Shown here one piece after another: positions 15,549 to 23,568 of a stretch of DNA of 64,000 bases; the first letter of the stretch is position 1; each line of letters starts with the position of its first letter. The DNA lies in assembly GCF_965198245.1 (NCBI RefSeq), contig NZ_OZ240249.1:3720001-3784000 (forward strand). The letters are read 5' to 3'. Below the pieces are notes generated by a model. The model worked only from the letters and a program-made list of their open reading frames with translations, was not told the origin of the DNA and did no database searches. The position numbers and the translations under genes were made by a program. Source of the DNA: Poriferisodalis sp965198245 (GTDB taxonomy: Bacteria > Actinomycetota > Acidimicrobiia > Acidimicrobiales > Poriferisodalaceae).

Positions 15549-16479
15549 ATGGCAAACGGGTTGAGCGTGTTCCAGGTGTTCGAGATGTTCCCCGACGAGG
15601 CGACCGCGGAGGCGTGGTTCGTGGCGCAGCGCTGGCCTGACGGGGTGCGTTGCATCGAGTGTCTGTCGTCGAATGTGCAGGTACGGGCGACGCGCAAGCC
15701 GCAGCCGTTCCGCTGCCGCGCTTGCCGCAAGGATTTCAGCGTCAAGACGGGGAGCGTGATGCACGCGTCGAAGCTGGGGGGTGGGGGTGCGGGTGTGGGT
15801 GCTGGCGATGTGGTTGCTGTCGGATCGGTGCAAGGGAACGTCGTCGCATCAACTGGCGCGTGATCTGGGGGTGACGCAGAAGTCGGCGTGGTTCTTGGCG
15901 CATCGCATCCGGGCGGCGTGGGCCGACACGTACACGACGGACCGGTTCGAGGGTCCGGTCGAGGTGGACGAGACGTGGATCGGGGATCGAGCGACGTCCC
16001 GTCACGCGACGCGGCAGAAGGACCCGACCCTTGACGTGCATACCCCGGTGATCGGCACGGTCGACCACGACTCAGGAAAGTCGGTGGCGGTGCCTATCGA
16101 GCGGACGAACGCGGCGACCCTGGTGGGGTTCGTCAAGGAACGCACCACGCCGGGGGCGATGGTGCGCACTGATGAGCACAAGTCGCATGCGGGTCTAGGC
16201 GGGCTGGGGTATCGGCACTCGACGGTGACCCATTCCCGCGGTGTGTACGTCGCCAGCGACGGGGCGTCGACGAACAGCATCGAGTCGTTCTGGTCGCTGC
16301 TCAAGCGCGGCTACGTGGGCACCTACCACTACTGGTCCCGCAAGCATCTGGGCCGCAATCTGGTCGAGTTCACGACTCGACACAACGCTCGTCATGTGGC
16401 GCCGGTGGCCCGGCTGAAAGCGTTGGCGGCTGGCTGTGACGGCAAACGGCTCGACTGGGCAACCCTCACTCCGTGTTAG
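15549..16479 (+). mobile_element. IS1595-family insertion sequence, transposase frameshifted
   Basis: Frame 1 (15549-15863) encodes an N-terminal zinc-ribbon with CIEC...CRAC (RWPDGVRCIECLSSN, FRCRACRKDFSVKTGSVMHASKLG). Frame 2 (to 16479) encodes the DDE/N-type catalytic part: VEVDETWIGDR, VRTDEHKSHAGL, and THSRGVYVASDGASTNSIESFWSLLKRGY. IS1595 transposases are normally one chain. The two halves separate near 15775, where a G-rich stretch appears to contain 7 extra nt relative to the expected KLGVRVWVLAMW; a +1 shift would be needed to restore it. The element is therefore probably inactive. Its stop overlaps the convergent retropepsin stop by 2-3 nt; clear terminal inverted repeats were not identified. 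Confidence 0.85.
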
Positions 16480-16862
16480 ATGCTCATCACAAACTGATTG
16501 TTGAACATGGTGATGTGGTACCTAGACAACATGTCCATCCCGACTATCACATCGCAAGCACTCGTGTCGAAGCCCAACTGGATGGCTTTGACGGTGGCGG
16601 TGCTGCGATAGTCCTCAACAACTGCATTGCCGTCGGCGCTCATGCTGGTGGTTCGCACAGGGATGTGAACACACAGCATGTACTCGTCAGCATCGACCAC
16701 GGACCCGTCGGCTGTACTGGTCTGGCGAACGCCACAGCTAGCAACCCTGAGAGCGTCGATTACCGCTTGCGAAACAGCGGTGCCGGTAGCGCCGGTGTCG
16801 ACTAGCGCCTTGAATGCGTGTCGATCATCGGCTGTCTCAGATGCGGCGACGAGCACCACCAT
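16476..16862 (-). CDS. Retropepsin-like aspartic protease family protein
   Basis: 128-residue single-domain protein with the retropepsin core: FKALVDTGATGTAVSQAVIDAL (D22 catalytic), a flap-like middle, and the family hallmark DVIVGMDMLSRYHITMFNNQF near the C-terminus. Such proteins act as dimers; many bacterial ones have unknown substrates. It has no signal peptide. The open frame continues upstream past the ATG without another start, reading DIQDGRILM, which resembles the first strand of the fold, so the true N-terminus may have been displaced by the element at 16891-16998. The upstream partner is the 77-residue gene at 17007-17240, a pairing seen for DUF5678-like small proteins and retropepsins. 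Confidence 0.8.
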   Translation of the reverse strand: MVVLVAASETADDRHAFKALVDTGATGTAVSQAVIDALRVASCGVRQTSTADGSVVDADEYMLCVHIPVRTTSMSADGNAVVEDYRSTATVKAIQLGFDTSACDVIVGMDMLSRYHITMFNNQFVMSI

Positions 16863-16890
16863 CAGGATTCTGCCGTCCTGAATGTCTTGT

Positions 16891-16998
16891 CTAACAGGAT
16901 GCTGAAGAACGCAGGTTTCGCAAGATCTACAAGCGTCTGACCTGGGGGTTTGGGATCCCGCTGCCCTCGAATCGGGACTTTTTCAGCACCCTGCTAAA
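16891..16998. mobile_element. MITE-like 108-bp element or IS remnant with terminal inverted repeats
   Basis: The ends form imperfect 20-bp inverted repeats (15 of 20 match): the left end contains CAGGATGCTGAAGAA, and the complement of the right end contains CAGGGTGCTGAAAAAG. GGGTGCTGAAAAAG ends are common in several IS families. The 70-bp interior has no coding potential. It lies between the retropepsin gene and its upstream partner. Confidence 0.55.
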
Positions 16999-17006
16999 TG
17001 TCGGCA

Positions 17007-17240
17007 TCAAGTCAGTGCTGTCAGGAGTCCCATTGAGATCGGCTGTGCGCCGATCCGTTGCATCGAGAACTTGCCGGAGCCGTAGCGGTCTAGCCCGACC
17101 GAATACGCATCCTCATCGTCGTTGAACAGTCCGACGACTTCTCCGTTGTACATGAGCGCGATGCGACCCAAGTCTGTCTGTTCCAGATCATCTTGGTATT
17201 TCTCTTGATAGGCCTTGTAATTCGTTCGCGCTTCTGACAT
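17007..17240 (-). CDS. Small protein, DUF5678-like, partner of the retropepsin
   Basis: 77 residues, strong ribosome site GGGAGGTGGG before the ATG at 17240. The sequence TDLGRIALMYNGEVVGLFNDDEDAYSVGLDRYGSGKFSMQRIG follows the pattern of short DUF5678-like proteins (a beta strand, a G-x-V-V-G turn, an acidic helix, then a basic strand). The last residues, ISMGLLTALT, may be new sequence created by the inverted-repeat element that starts 9 nt downstream of the stop. The function is unknown; genomic pairing with small aspartic proteases suggests a joint role. The assignment is tentative. Confidence 0.55.
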   Translation of the reverse strand: MSEARTNYKAYQEKYQDDLEQTDLGRIALMYNGEVVGLFNDDEDAYSVGLDRYGSGKFSMQRIGAQPISMGLLTALT

Positions 17241-17452
17241 GACCCACCTCCCTCATCCTGTGAGCACGGCGGCACGATAACACCGCCGGAACCAGTGTCG
17301 CATAGATTTGACATGTCGCTTGGCCGCAGCCGAGATCCACAGTTATTCGCCGCACCACCACCGCAGACTGCTAGCCGTCATGTCATCGCCGCCCATTTGA
17401 CGGTGATGCTCGTAGCACTCCGCTCGCGAGTCGAAGCCGCGCTCTCGCCAGC

Positions 17453-17573
17453 GGGTCCCGCTGGCCGGGAGCGCGGCCGGGCTACGACGTGACCGCGTTC
17501 TTCGGTCGCTCGGGCATCTACGACGCAATGCGTGAAGGGCCCGACGGAACGGTCCCCATGGCCCGCCCCGCCC
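17453..17573 (+). pseudogene. Mosaic fragment copied from the CaiB locus
   Basis: 17477-17573 matches 13794-13890 (CaiB codons about 141-172) at 93 of 97 positions. Just before it, 17453-17472 is a 20-nt exact copy of 13287-13306, which in the source lies some 490 nt upstream of that segment. The fragment is thus a duplicate with an internal deletion, inserted 45 nt past the stop of the giant exported-protein gene. The rest of the stretch 17241-17452 shows no gene. Confidence 0.85.
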
Positions 17574-17617
17574 TCGACGCGGGGTTGTCGGGGGCGGGTC
17601 GGTTGGGGGTGGGTGTG

Positions 17618-20600
17618 TTATTGGAGCATGGGGCAGGGGAGTGCGTCGGGTCCTGTCAGCGTGGTGCCTGTTGAGTGCCATTCGATCAGGACGGGGGCTT
17701 GGACTTTGACGACGGCGGGGAAGCCGGTGCCGTTGTTGGTGACGGCGGCGACGTAGTAGGTGAACTTGTGGCCTGCGGCGCCGGGCCGCAGGGGTTCGTG
17801 GACATAGGTGGTGGTGTCGGCGTCGGTGGTGGCGATGTCGTAGCCGTAGCGGCGGTGGTCGGTGTTGGGTTTGCGCTGGCTGATGACGGGGTGGCCGTAG
17901 TGGGTGCGCATGATTTTGTAGCCGGTGATGCCGCTCGTCCCGGCGGGTGCCTGCCAGGTCAGGGTGACCGTCTTGCAGAATCTGGCTGTTTGGCCGGTGA
18001 GGCGGCCTCTGTTGTCTCTGTCGCGGACCGTGACGGATCCGGCGATGTCGGTCATGGCGGCGGTCAGGCTCTGCGGTGCGTCGGCGGGTCGGACATAGGG
18101 GGCGCCGTTGTAGGTCAGCAGGCTGGTCAGGGGCACGAACGCGAGGGGGGCGCCCAGGTGCGGGGTGCTGGGCCGCACGTCGAGCTCGGTCAGGTTGGCG
18201 AGGCCGTCGAAGAGGTTGTTGAAGTAGTTGTTGTTGACGAATTTGATGCCTCGTCCTCTGTAGGACATGGCGTTGAGGCGCAGGGTCTCGAGGCTGTCCA
18301 AGCCGCCGAAGATGTCTGCGGGGATCCTCGGCGTGCTCAGGTGGCGGTTGTGGCTGAGGTCGAGCTCGATCAGGCTGTCCAGGGAGTCGAAGACGCCCGG
18401 GGGCAACGTGTCCAGGCCGGTGTCGCTGAGGTCCAGCTCGGTCAGGCTCCCCAGGTCGTCGAACATACCGGCGGGCAGGGTGCCCAGGTAGCTGCCGCTG
18501 AGGTCGAGGCGTTCGAGACCGACCAGCCCGTCGAGGTCGGCCGGTCTCAGCGGCTGGGTGCCGGTCACCCGGATGCGCAGGTCGGTGATGGCTGCGATGT
18601 CCGCCCCCAACGCGCTGCTGCAGGTGTCGGCGGCGGATGTGGCCGCCAGGATCGCCTCGACCACGGCAGCCGTGCGGCCGCAGATGTCGTTCGGTGCGCG
18701 GCCTGAGGGTGACCAGGCGCCGGTGCCCTCGGCGTTCGTGGCCCGCACCTGTACCTGCACGTGGAAGAGGGTGGCGGCGGTCAGGCCGGTGATAACGCGG
18801 GGGGAGGAAGCGCCCGGCAAGATGTTCCGCGAATCGCTGTCGCCCTCTCGATATCGCACGTCATAGCTGGTGATCGGCGGGCCGGTATTGGCCGGGGCAT
18901 TCCAGCTCACGGTCAGCCTGTCGGTCATCGTCCCGACCGTGCGCACCCTGGGCGCTACGGGCGCCCCCGGCGGCTCGGCCACGTCGGTCAGGGTGATGGT
19001 CACCGCGATGGAGGCGGTGTTGTTGTCGGTGTGGGTACCGTCAGTAGCGCTTACCGTCACCGAGTAGTTGGACTTAGCCTCGAAGTTGTAGGAGACCCCG
19101 GATCTGGTGCGGATCTGCCCGGTGGTCGAGTCGATGGTGAATGACGCCGCGTCGGTGCCGCCCAGACTGTAGGTCACCAACTCGCCGGTGGTGGCGGTGT
19201 CGGCGTCGCTGGCCGCCACGGGGGCGCCCACGTCGACGCCGGCGCCCGGGTTCTCGGCGATGCTGAGGGTCACGGGCGCGGTGTCGGAGAACACCGGCAC
19301 GTTGTTGCTGGCGGTGCCGACCCCGAGCACCTCCGAGAGGGCGTAGTAGGGAAGGTTCCGCAGGTTAGCGCTGGCATAAGTCGTATTCCCATCGACAGGA
19401 TCACCGGTGCCGTCGAGCCTTCCGACATTGACGTTGGTGTCGCCGAGCGCCGACGATGCCGCCGTCCCGTCGCTGTCGCTGCCGGTCCAGACCTCACCGT
19501 TCAGGGGAACGTCGACGTCGCCGGCGGCGTTCCTGGGGTTTGCCTCGTCGTCCCAGTCCCCGTCGTAGAAGTCCTCGTAGTCGTCGGCGACCTTGGAACC
19601 GTTCAACCAGTAGATGGGGAGGCCCTTAGCGGTGGCTGTGTAGGCGGTCCCGCTGTTCTCGTTGGCGTCGTCGTCATCGGTGCTGGCGACGACGCGGAAG
19701 CCAGAGGCGTAGGGCCTGATGGCCCGATGAGCGTGGCCGACCCTGACGTCAGCTTGGGCGCGACGGTTGTAGTCATCGATGTTGCTGGACCTCGGGGGTA
19801 AGCCTCCGGAGGTGAGGAACAGGATCCGGAACATGTCGCCGGCGACCAGGCCGCTGGGTTTGAGCTCCCAGTTCAGCGCCACGATGGTCGCCGTGGCGGT
19901 CGTGCCCCGACCCGAGGCCGACCACGCCGTGACGCCCTCGGTGTTCCCGGCGCGCACCTGCACCTCGTAGGCCGTGCCGGAGGTCAGGCCGATGATCGTG
20001 GCGGCGAGGCGAGTGCCGTTGTGGGGCCAGTTGCTCCAGGCTCCGGTGCCGTCGGTGCGGTACCGCACGTCGTAGTCGCTGATCGGGTGGCTCGTGTTGG
20101 ACGGCGCCGTCCAGGTGACGTACAGGCGGTCCAGCGAAGTCACCGCGCTCACCGCAGGCGCGCCCGGCGCGGCGGTAGGCGGCTCTTCCACGTCGGTCAC
20201 CGTGATGATCACCGTGATAGAGGCGCTGTAGGTGCCGTCGGTGACGGTCACCACCACCGAATAGCGGGACCTGGTCTCGTGGTCATAGGTCACCCCCGCC
20301 TTGGTCAGGATCCGCCCGCTGGTCGAACCGATGTCGAACGACGCCGCATCCGCGCCCCCCAGCGAATACATCAGCGAGTCGCCGAGGTCCGCGTCGGTGG
20401 CCGCCACCAGGTCGCCCACGTTGGTGAACGCACTGGAGTTCTCCGGCACACTGCGCGCCGCGGGGTCCGAATCGGAGAACACCGGCGTGCTGCCGCCCAC
20501 CGTGAACACCTCAGACAGGGCGTAATAGCGAAGACTCGAACGCGGTGTGAAAAACGTGTAAGTGCCTGCAGTGTTGGCTACGCAATCGATGGGACCGCCC

Positions 20601-21709
20601 GCAGCGGTGAGGCATCCGAGAGCGACGGTGCCTTCGCCTAAGGCCTGCGAGTTGTTGTTAGCTATCGCTTCGGTGCCGTTGCTGTTGCTTCCGGTCCAGA
20701 TCCAGGCGTTGCTGGAGCCGGCTCTGTTGCCGTTGCGGCCCCGGGGGTTGGCCTCGTCGTCCCAGCCCCCGTCGTGGAAGTCCTCGTAGTCGTCGGCGAC
20801 CTTGGAGCCGTTGAGCCAGTAGATCGGGACGCCCTTGTCGGCATTGGTCCAGGCGGTCGAGGCGTTGTCGCGGGCGTCGTCGTCGGCGGTGCTGCCCACG
20901 ACCCGGAACCCCGAGCTGTAGGGCTTGATGGCGGAGTGGGCGTTGGAGGCGTTGGCCTGGGACTGGACGTAGGTGTTGTAGTCGTCGATGTCGGACGAGG
21001 TCGGGGCGTGGCCTGCGTAGGTGACGAACAGCAGCCGGAACCGGTCGCCGCCGGCCAGTCCGGCGGGCGCGAGGGCCCAGTTGCGGGGGACTTCGGAGTC
21101 GGCGTCGGTGAACACAGCGACCCTGGGCGCCACCTCCACGGACTCCAAGTTTCCGTCCTTTTGGTGCTGCACCGCTGCCTGCTCTTGGTCGTCTGGTCCA
21201 TTGGGAGCCAGGTCGGGAGACGATTCCTCATCGGGTGTCGTCGTGTCGGGTACCGGCGGCGGCGGTTCGGGCTGCGGCGGGGCCGGCGGGGTGTCGGCTC
21301 TGACGTAGCCGGACCACTGGCTGACCCCGGTCGGGCTGACCGCCTTGGCCCGGTAGACATAGCTGCCCGACGCCGATACCGAGGTGTCGGTGTAGCTGGT
21401 GTCGGGGCCGGCGTCGGCCTCGATCACGCGGAAGACGCCCACTGCGTCCGCGTCGCGGTCGCGGCGAAGGATGGCGTAGTGGGTGACGGCGGGGTCCGTT
21501 GACGCCGTCCAGGTGAGGGTGACCTCATCGTGGGCGGCGGAGGCCCCGAGGCTGTGGGGCCTCGCCGGGGGGCTGTCGCCGACCGCTGCGGGAGTCGGGG
21601 CCACCTCGTGGTTCTGGGCCCAGGCGGGGACAGCCACGACCACGGTGGCCGCCAGCGCCACCGCAGCGCCCACCACAACGGCGCGTCTCACCGCGCCGGG
21701 CGGGCTCAT
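17618..21709 (-). CDS. Giant exported protein with FN3, cadherin-like and LRR domains
   Basis: 1363 residues. Signal peptide 1-31 ending AWA|QN. FN3 about 46-140; Pro/Asp-rich linker 141-195; a repeated domain about 205-405 and again 612-798 (shared WLNGSKVADDYEDF, WDDEANPR, SGFRVV and YYALSEV); cadherin-like modules about 408-505 and 803-910 (each with SLGG.DAASF and a final TDV.EPP); FN3 at 514-603 and 914-1003; leucine-rich repeats about 1040-1190 (LERLDLSGS, LTELDLSDT, LIELDLSHN); last FN3 1244-1337. No cell-wall anchor or C-terminal membrane span is seen, so it may be secreted or held non-covalently. Such modules usually bind proteins or glycans. Expression may depend on the C13 tract 42 nt upstream of the ATG. 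Two Cys pairs could form disulfides. Confidence 0.85.
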   Translation of the reverse strand: MSPPGAVRRAVVVGAAVALAATVVVAVPAWAQNHEVAPTPAAVGDSPPARPHSLGASAAHDEVTLTWTASTDPAVTHYAILRRDRDADAVGVFRVIEADAGPDTSYTDTSVSASGSYVYRAKAVSPTGVSQWSGYVRADTPPAPPQPEPPPPVPDTTTPDEESSPDLAPNGPDDQEQAAVQHQKDGNLESVEVAPRVAVFTDADSEVPRNWALAPAGLAGGDRFRLLFVTYAGHAPTSSDIDDYNTYVQSQANASNAHSAIKPYSSGFRVVGSTADDDARDNASTAWTNADKGVPIYWLNGSKVADDYEDFHDGGWDDEANPRGRNGNRAGSSNAWIWTGSNSNGTEAIANNNSQALGEGTVALGCLTAAGGPIDCVANTAGTYTFFTPRSSLRYYALSEVFTVGGSTPVFSDSDPAARSVPENSSAFTNVGDLVAATDADLGDSLMYSLGGADAASFDIGSTSGRILTKAGVTYDHETRSRYSVVVTVTDGTYSASITVIITVTDVEEPPTAAPGAPAVSAVTSLDRLYVTWTAPSNTSHPISDYDVRYRTDGTGAWSNWPHNGTRLAATIIGLTSGTAYEVQVRAGNTEGVTAWSASGRGTTATATIVALNWELKPSGLVAGDMFRILFLTSGGLPPRSSNIDDYNRRAQADVRVGHAHRAIRPYASGFRVVASTDDDDANENSGTAYTATAKGLPIYWLNGSKVADDYEDFYDGDWDDEANPRNAAGDVDVPLNGEVWTGSDSDGTAASSALGDTNVNVGRLDGTGDPVDGNTTYASANLRNLPYYALSEVLGVGTASNNVPVFSDTAPVTLSIAENPGAGVDVGAPVAASDADTATTGELVTYSLGGTDAASFTIDSTTGQIRTRSGVSYNFEAKSNYSVTVSATDGTHTDNNTASIAVTITLTDVAEPPGAPVAPRVRTVGTMTDRLTVSWNAPANTGPPITSYDVRYREGDSDSRNILPGASSPRVITGLTAATLFHVQVQVRATNAEGTGAWSPSGRAPNDICGRTAAVVEAILAATSAADTCSSALGADIAAITDLRIRVTGTQPLRPADLDGLVGLERLDLSGSYLGTLPAGMFDDLGSLTELDLSDTGLDTLPPGVFDSLDSLIELDLSHNRHLSTPRIPADIFGGLDSLETLRLNAMSYRGRGIKFVNNNYFNNLFDGLANLTELDVRPSTPHLGAPLAFVPLTSLLTYNGAPYVRPADAPQSLTAAMTDIAGSVTVRDRDNRGRLTGQTARFCKTVTLTWQAPAGTSGITGYKIMRTHYGHPVISQRKPNTDHRRYGYDIATTDADTTTYVHEPLRPGAAGHKFTYYVAAVTNNGTGFPAVVKVQAPVLIEWHSTGTTLTGPDALPCPMLQ

Positions 21710-21746
21710 CGGCCCGGGTTCGCCGGAGTTGCCCGAACGGCGCGAT

Positions 21747-21914
21747 CTACGGGGGGGGGGGGGTCTGCGACACGGCTGCTACCGCCTTCGGATTTTTCGT
21801 TGTGCAGCGCTTGTGCTCAGCGCGTGGCCAGTTGTGAGGCACCGTCACATAAATATGAGATGCAAAAATACTGTAGAGCACGCCCGCGAGCAGACCGTCC
21901 ATGAGCGAACCCAT
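21747..21914 (-). CDS. Small ORF with a membrane segment that runs through the poly-C tract
   Basis: 55 residues from the ATG at 21914 (a longer frame reaches 21998). It has a hydrophobic segment SLMDGLLAGVLYSIFASHIYV and then a basic stretch, and ends in a run of prolines encoded by the C13 tract, with TAG immediately after. With 12 C residues the frame would continue through 13 codons into the giant exported protein in frame; with 14 it would end in TGA overlapping that protein's ATG. It may be a short upstream ORF or chance coding; initiation signals are weak. The stretch 21999-22136 holds nothing recognisable. Confidence 0.35.
   Translation of the reverse strand: MGSLMDGLLAGVLYSIFASHIYVTVPHNWPRAEHKRCTTKNPKAVAAVSQTPPPP
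21751..21763. repeat. Homopolymer of 13 G (C13 on the coding strand) upstream of the giant exported protein
   Basis: 13 consecutive G residues on the plus strand, 42 nt upstream of the ATG at 21709. Tracts of this length are prone to slippage and are typical of phase-variable surface genes. Confidence 0.95.
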
Positions 21915-22136
21915 GCCGATGTCACCGCGGGGTGCTGGTGAGCGGTGCACTGCGCGCAGCGTGATGCGCAGCGCCCGCAGCGGCTGTCGTGCTTCCACAG
22001 GATCGGGCGCCAGCGCTGTGCCCGCATGGCCCGGCGCCGATGATGGCTACCTGTGCCATGGCTGGATCGCCCCTGTGATGAGGTGCGCATGTAGCGACAG
22101 CAAGGACCTATAGGACGCACGGGACAAAGGCAGCCG

Positions 22137-22352
22137 CTATTCCAGCAGTTCGTCGAGAGCGGCCAGCACGAGGGTCACGTTGCGGGGCCGGGCTGTGTGG
22201 CCCATGCAGCCGATGCGCCAGCATTTGCCCGCGAACGCCACCAGTTCGAAGCCCCGGGCCTCGAGCACCGGGCGGGTGAAGGCCGCGATCGCCGCCGGGT
22301 ACGGATTGGAGGGGCCGGGGCCCATGAGAATCCGTTCGCTGTGCTGCGTCAT
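22137..22352 (-). pseudogene. Class V aminotransferase (serine/alanine-glyoxylate type) with large internal deletion
   Basis: The frame starts MTQHSERILMGPGPSNPYP, the conserved N-terminus of alanine/serine-glyoxylate aminotransferases, and after PVL jumps directly to FELVAFAGKCWRIGCMGHTA, the conserved C-terminus of the same family. About 300 central residues, including the PLP lysine, are missing, so only 71 codons of an approximately 380-codon gene remain. Both ends stay in one frame. It is divergent from the malyl-CoA lyase and malate-CoA ligase genes, with which this enzyme would cooperate in a serine cycle. Confidence 0.85.
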
Positions 22353-22370
22353 TGAGACATCCTCCATCAG

Positions 22371-22400
22371 ATTAGTGATATCACCCACCACATTAGTGGT
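22371..22400. promoter_or_regulatory. Palindromic operator candidates between the aminotransferase remnant and malyl-CoA lyase
   Basis: GTGATATCAC (22375-22384, perfect palindrome, preceded by ATTA) and ACCAC-ATTA-GTGGT (22387-22400) lie side by side upstream of both genes. The repeated ATTAGTG core resembles GntR-type operators. The regulator is not in the window. Confidence 0.5.
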
Positions 22401-22504
22401 AAGGTCGCGCGATCCGCCGACGGAGAAGCCGCGGTGTGGAACGGAATCCATCACATTTTCGAGGCTGACCCCCCCTGGGCCGGCTGGCAGATCGGATGCA
22501 CCCC

Positions 22505-23449
22505 ATGAGCCATCACCAAATCACCGAGCGGAGGCGCAGGCTGCATCGCAGCGAGCTGGCCGTGCCCGGATCGCTTCCCTCGCTGTTCGAGAAGGCGGCC
22601 GCGAGCTCCGCCGACTACGTCTTCTTGGACCTTGAGGATGCGGTGGCGCCCGACGACAAGGAATCGGCTCGACACAACGTGATCGAGGCTCTGGCTGGCA
22701 TCGACTGGCGAGCGGCCGCCAAGACGATCTCAGTGCGGATTAACGGGCTCGACACCCACTACATGTACCGTGACCTGATCGATGTAGTGGAGCAGGCAGG
22801 GGCGCACCTCGACACCGTCATGATCCCCAAGGTCGGGGTTCCCGGAGACGTGTACACGGTGGACGCGCTCCTCTCCCAGATGGAGCAGGCCCTTGGCCTC
22901 CGCCACCGCATAGGCGTGGAGGCTCTGATCGAGACGGCGCTGGGCATGGCCAACGTGGAGGCGGTTGCTGCGGCCAGCCCCCGCTTGGAGGCGCTGCACT
23001 TCGGAGTGGCCGACTACGCGGCCTCGTGCCGGGCTCGGACCATGACCATCGGCGGGCTCAATCCCGACTACCCCGGCGACCAGTGGCACTCGGCCCTGTC
23101 CCGCCTGCTCGTGGCCTGCCGTGCCAACGGTCTGCGCGCCATCGACGGACCGTTCGGCGACTTCTCCGATCCTGAGGGGTTCATGGCCGGAGCCCGACGG
23201 GCCGCCGCCCTCGGATACGACGGCAAGTGGGCCATCCACCCGTCCCAAGTCGATCTGGCCAACGAGGTCTTCACGCCACCGGCAGCCGAGGTGGAGCAGG
23301 CCCGGCGGGTGCTCGGGGCGCTGGATGAGGCGGCTGCCGCGGGCCGGGGCGCGGCCCAGCTCGACGGGCGGATGATCGACGCGGCGTCGGCCCGGATGGC
23401 CCGCAACGTGGTGGAGACGACCGACGCCATCGCCGCCGTCACCGGCTGA
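22505..23449 (+). CDS. mcl: L-malyl-CoA / beta-methylmalyl-CoA lyase
   Basis: HpcH/HpaI-superfamily lyase of 314 residues that splits malyl-CoA into acetyl-CoA and glyoxylate, metal-dependent. Conserved blocks match serine-cycle malyl-CoA lyases: RLHRSELAVPGS, DYVFLDLEDAVAPDDKESAR, INGLDTHYMYRD, IPKVGVPGDVY, EALIETALGMANVEA, FGVADYAAS, IDGPFGDFSDPEGF and KWAIHPSQVDLANEVFTP. The start at 22505 (second ATG) matches the length of the known N-terminus before RLHRSE; 22496 is the alternative. It is the first gene of an operon with mtkA and mtkB, an arrangement known from methylotrophs and some bacteria with glyoxylate assimilation. Confidence 0.93.
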   Translation: MSHHQITERRRRLHRSELAVPGSLPSLFEKAAASSADYVFLDLEDAVAPDDKESARHNVIEALAGIDWRAAAKTISVRINGLDTHYMYRDLIDVVEQAGAHLDTVMIPKVGVPGDVYTVDALLSQMEQALGLRHRIGVEALIETALGMANVEAVAAASPRLEALHFGVADYAASCRARTMTIGGLNPDYPGDQWHSALSRLLVACRANGLRAIDGPFGDFSDPEGFMAGARRAAALGYDGKWAIHPSQVDLANEVFTPPAAEVEQARRVLGALDEAAAAGRGAAQLDGRMIDAASARMARNVVETTDAIAAVTG

Positions 23450-23568
23450 CGGCACGCACCAGGGCGTCGAAGGGTCGGACACAGGGGCAGCCGAGGGGGC
23501 GTCGGGAGACGTCGCAGAGCGGGCCGCAGCCGCGGACCCCGCATCCAACGATGAACGGAGGGGCGTTC

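Noticed and set aside
15760..15800. Programmed -1 frameshifting in IS1595
   Set aside because: The needed shift is +1 and the tract has extra bases relative to the conserved protein; mutation is simpler.
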